A stretch of DNA of 64,000 bases from JAFAYN01 sp963733105 (GTDB taxonomy: Bacteria; Gemmatimonadota; Gemmatimonadetes; Longimicrobiales; Longimicrobiaceae): positions 23,979 to 87,978 of the forward strand of contig CAVTCB010000008.1 in assembly GCA_963733105.1 (NCBI GenBank), given 5' to 3'. The first letter of the stretch is position 1. Each line of letters starts with the position of its first letter. Positions 62,558 to 64,000 of the stretch are shown piece by piece. The position numbers were made by a program, and so were the translations under genes. Below the pieces are notes generated by a model. The model did no database searches. It was not told the origin of the DNA and saw only the letters and a list, made by a program, of their open reading frames with translations.

Positions 62558-63707
62558 ATGCGCGTGGATGACCTGCCTGATTATCTGCGGGAGAACTGGG
62601 AGCGGATACGAGCGTCGCTGCTCGATGGAAGCTACCGCCCGACCGCGGTGAGGCGGCAGGAGATACCGAAGAGCGGAGGCGGGGTGCGGCAGTTGGGCAT
62701 CCCGACCGTGCTCGACCGGTTCATCCAGCAGACGATTCTGCAGGTGTTGCAGCCGATTTTCGATCCGACGTTCAGCGAGCACAGCTACGGATTCCGGCCG
62801 GGGCGGCGGGCGCATGACGCGGTCTGTCAGGCGCAGCGCTACATCCAGTCGGGACGGCGCGGTGGTGGACGTGGATCTAGAGAAGTTCTTCGACCGCGTG
62901 AACCACGACGTGCTGATGTCACGTCTGGAGAAGCGGATTGGGGACAAACGGCTGCTCCGGGTGATCCGCCGCTATCTGGAGGCCGGGATCATGGCCGACG
63001 GGGTGGTGGTGGAGCGGCACGAGGGAACGCCGCAAGGCGGTCCGTTGTCGCCGCTGCTGGCAAACGTGCTTCTGGACGAAGTCGACCGGGCGCTGGAGAA
63101 GCGTGGGCACGCGTTTGCGCGCTATGCGGATGACTGCAACGTGTACGTGCGGTCGAAGCGGGCGGGTGAGCGGGTGATGGAGCACCTGCGGGGGCTCTAC
63201 GCAAAGCTCCGGCTCAAGGTCAACGAGGACAAGAGCGCGGTGGCGCGGGTGTGGGATCGCAAGTTTCTGGGCTACAGCTTCTGGGTAGCCAAAGGACGAG
63301 AGGTCAAACGCCGCGTCGCGCCGAAGGCCCTGGACGGATTCAAGGAGCGTGTCCGGCAGATCACGAGCCGGAACCGAGGGCGGGCACTGGAGAAGGTGGT
63401 GGGGGAACTGCGGTCGTACCTGCTCGGCTGGAAGAACTATTTCCGTCTGGCGGATACGCCCGGAGTCTTTCGCGCCCTCGACCAGTGGATCGCCCGACGG
63501 CTGCGGATGGTCAAGCTGAAGCAGTGGAAGCGTGGGCGGACGGCCTATCGGGAGATGAGAACTCTGGGAACGCCCGAATGGCTTGCCCGGAAAGCCGCCC
63601 GCTTCACGCGCCACTGGTGGAGGCTGTCCAGCCACGGCGCGCTCAATACAGCCCTGCCGGGCAAGCTCTTCGAGCAGCTGGGCCTGCCTCGGCTGCAACC
63701 GCTCTGA
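62558..63707 (+). CDS. ltrA: Group II intron reverse transcriptase/maturase, one frameshift
   Basis: Frame one starts at ATG 62558 and holds RQEIPKSGGGVRQLGIPTVL and HSYGFRPGRRAHDAV. Near 62,860 it shifts to a second frame (AVVDVDLEKFFDRVNHDVLM, TPQGGPLSPLLANVLLDEVD, RYADDCNVYVRSK with the YADD active site, and the maturase segment LRSYLLGWKNYFRLADTPG). About 383 residues in all. The break near a GGCGCGG run is probably an error. Confidence 0.88.
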
Positions 63708-63719
63708 CCTCAACTCTCC

Positions 63720-63754
63720 GAACCGCCGGATGCGGACCCGCATGTCCGGTGGTG
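63720..63754 (+). ncRNA. Group II intron domain V
   Basis: GAACCGCCGGATGCGG pairs with CGCATGTCCGGTGGTG, the usual 34-base domain V shape with a small loop. Domain VI (GCAGCCGGA...TCCGGCTGC, 63765-63785) follows. Confidence 0.75.
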
Positions 63755-63844
63755 TGGGAGGGGTGCAGCCGGAATCTCCGGCTGCCCCCTATCCCGATTT
63801 TGCACCCGTGGAGACCGATCGGTCTCATAAAAAGGAGGTGTGCG

Positions 63845-64000
63845 ATGAACACCGGGAGCTACGACACGGGTACCCCCCTCCCCCAACCCCTCCCCCACAA
63901 GGGGGGAGGGGAGCACGACAACGACACAACCACAGGAAGAGTAAGCAGTTGCGTGAGGGATGCGAGCCCGGAGGGGCGAGACCCCGCGCAGTTTGCGGGG
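63845..64000 (+). CDS. Possible small gene, runs off the window
   Basis: ATG 63845 follows a strong AAAGGAGGTG binding site, and the frame stays open to the window end (MNTGSYDTGTPLPQP). It crosses a C/G-rich hairpin repeat, so it may be an interrupted precursor gene. Low support. Confidence 0.35.
   Translation, partial: MNTGSYDTGTPLPQPLPHKGGGEHDNDTTTGRVSSCVRDASPEGRDPAQFAG
63887..63911. repeat. Hairpin repeat CCCCTCCCCC-ACAA-GGGGGGAGGGG
   Basis: A nearly perfect C/G hairpin. The window ends at CCCGCGCAGTTTGCGGGG, a second hairpin-like string of the same style. I associate such interspersed repeats with Longimicrobium-like genomes, from memory only. Confidence 0.5.

Larger units (their letters stand above)
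62200..63800 (+). mobile_element. Group II intron
   Basis: A structured, non-coding 5' part (about 62200-62550) with AGGCCAGGGCTGAAAGAAG and several stems precedes an intron-encoded reverse transcriptase. Domain V and domain VI follow it. The 5' boundary is uncertain, and the 3' end is probably near CCTATCCCGAT (63,787-63,797). It has inserted beside the IS remnant. Confidence 0.8.

Noticed and set aside
1..64000. tRNA or rRNA genes, including a tRNA attachment site for an integrative element.
   Set aside because: I found no cloverleaf or rRNA-like stretch. Attachment sites may lie outside the window.

Overview
This is a very GC-rich bacterial window, densely coded on both strands. It carries the transfer half of a conjugative element (an integrative element or plasmid) followed by a large CRISPR-Cas island. 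The organism is probably from Gemmatimonadota, near Longimicrobium. That is inference from base composition, the many small lipoproteins, and a C/G-rich hairpin repeat at the right end that I associate with that group. No rRNA, tRNA or ribosomal protein gene is visible.

Layout. 0-4 kb: exported proteins and an ECF-type sigma factor. 4.35-15.7 kb: a P-type (RP4/Ti-like) type IV secretion cluster in the canonical order trbB-C-D-E-J-L-F-G-I, then the coupling protein traG/virD4. 15.7-16.2 kb: two copies of a repeat-hairpin module that resembles transposon ends. 16.5-20.4 kb: small lipoproteins, the pilin-processing peptidase traF, and a TPR protein next to a tiny exported GSG-rich peptide. 20.5-25.5 kb (minus strand): a dead VirB11-like ATPase, a membrane-embedded Cas4-like nuclease, and the relaxase with its ribbon-helix-helix partner. 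25.5-26.2 kb: hairpin repeats at the likely oriT. 26.2-39 kb: about 18 small minus-strand genes, several preceded by the same short motif. They include NADAR, a methylase-like protein, an S24 protein, a HigBA-like toxin-antitoxin pair, a DpdA-like protein with a DUF6884-like protein, and RadC. This looks like a plasmid leading region.

39.2-61.4 kb is a modular type III-D-like CRISPR island, all on the plus strand. It has seven leader-array units (three with B-type repeats, four with A-type), three cas1-cas2 modules plus a cas2 relic, an effector operon (cas10 without HD, a Cas7-Csx10-like fusion, a double Cas7, a Csx19-like protein and a TIGR03986-like RAMP), a reverse transcriptase fused to a truncated Cas1-like N-terminal domain, a two-TM CARF protein, the ring nuclease Csx3, and cas6. 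An intact GGDD motif in Cas10, a membrane CARF protein and Csx3 together imply cyclic-oligoadenylate signalling. 61.6-63.8 kb is a mobile-element scar: a truncated IS transposase and a group II intron.

Caution: at least 15 genes are split by single-base indels, mostly in or near G/C runs, while the protein reads on intact in another frame. Most are probably sequencing errors, so 'frameshifted' here should not be read as 'dead' without checking reads.
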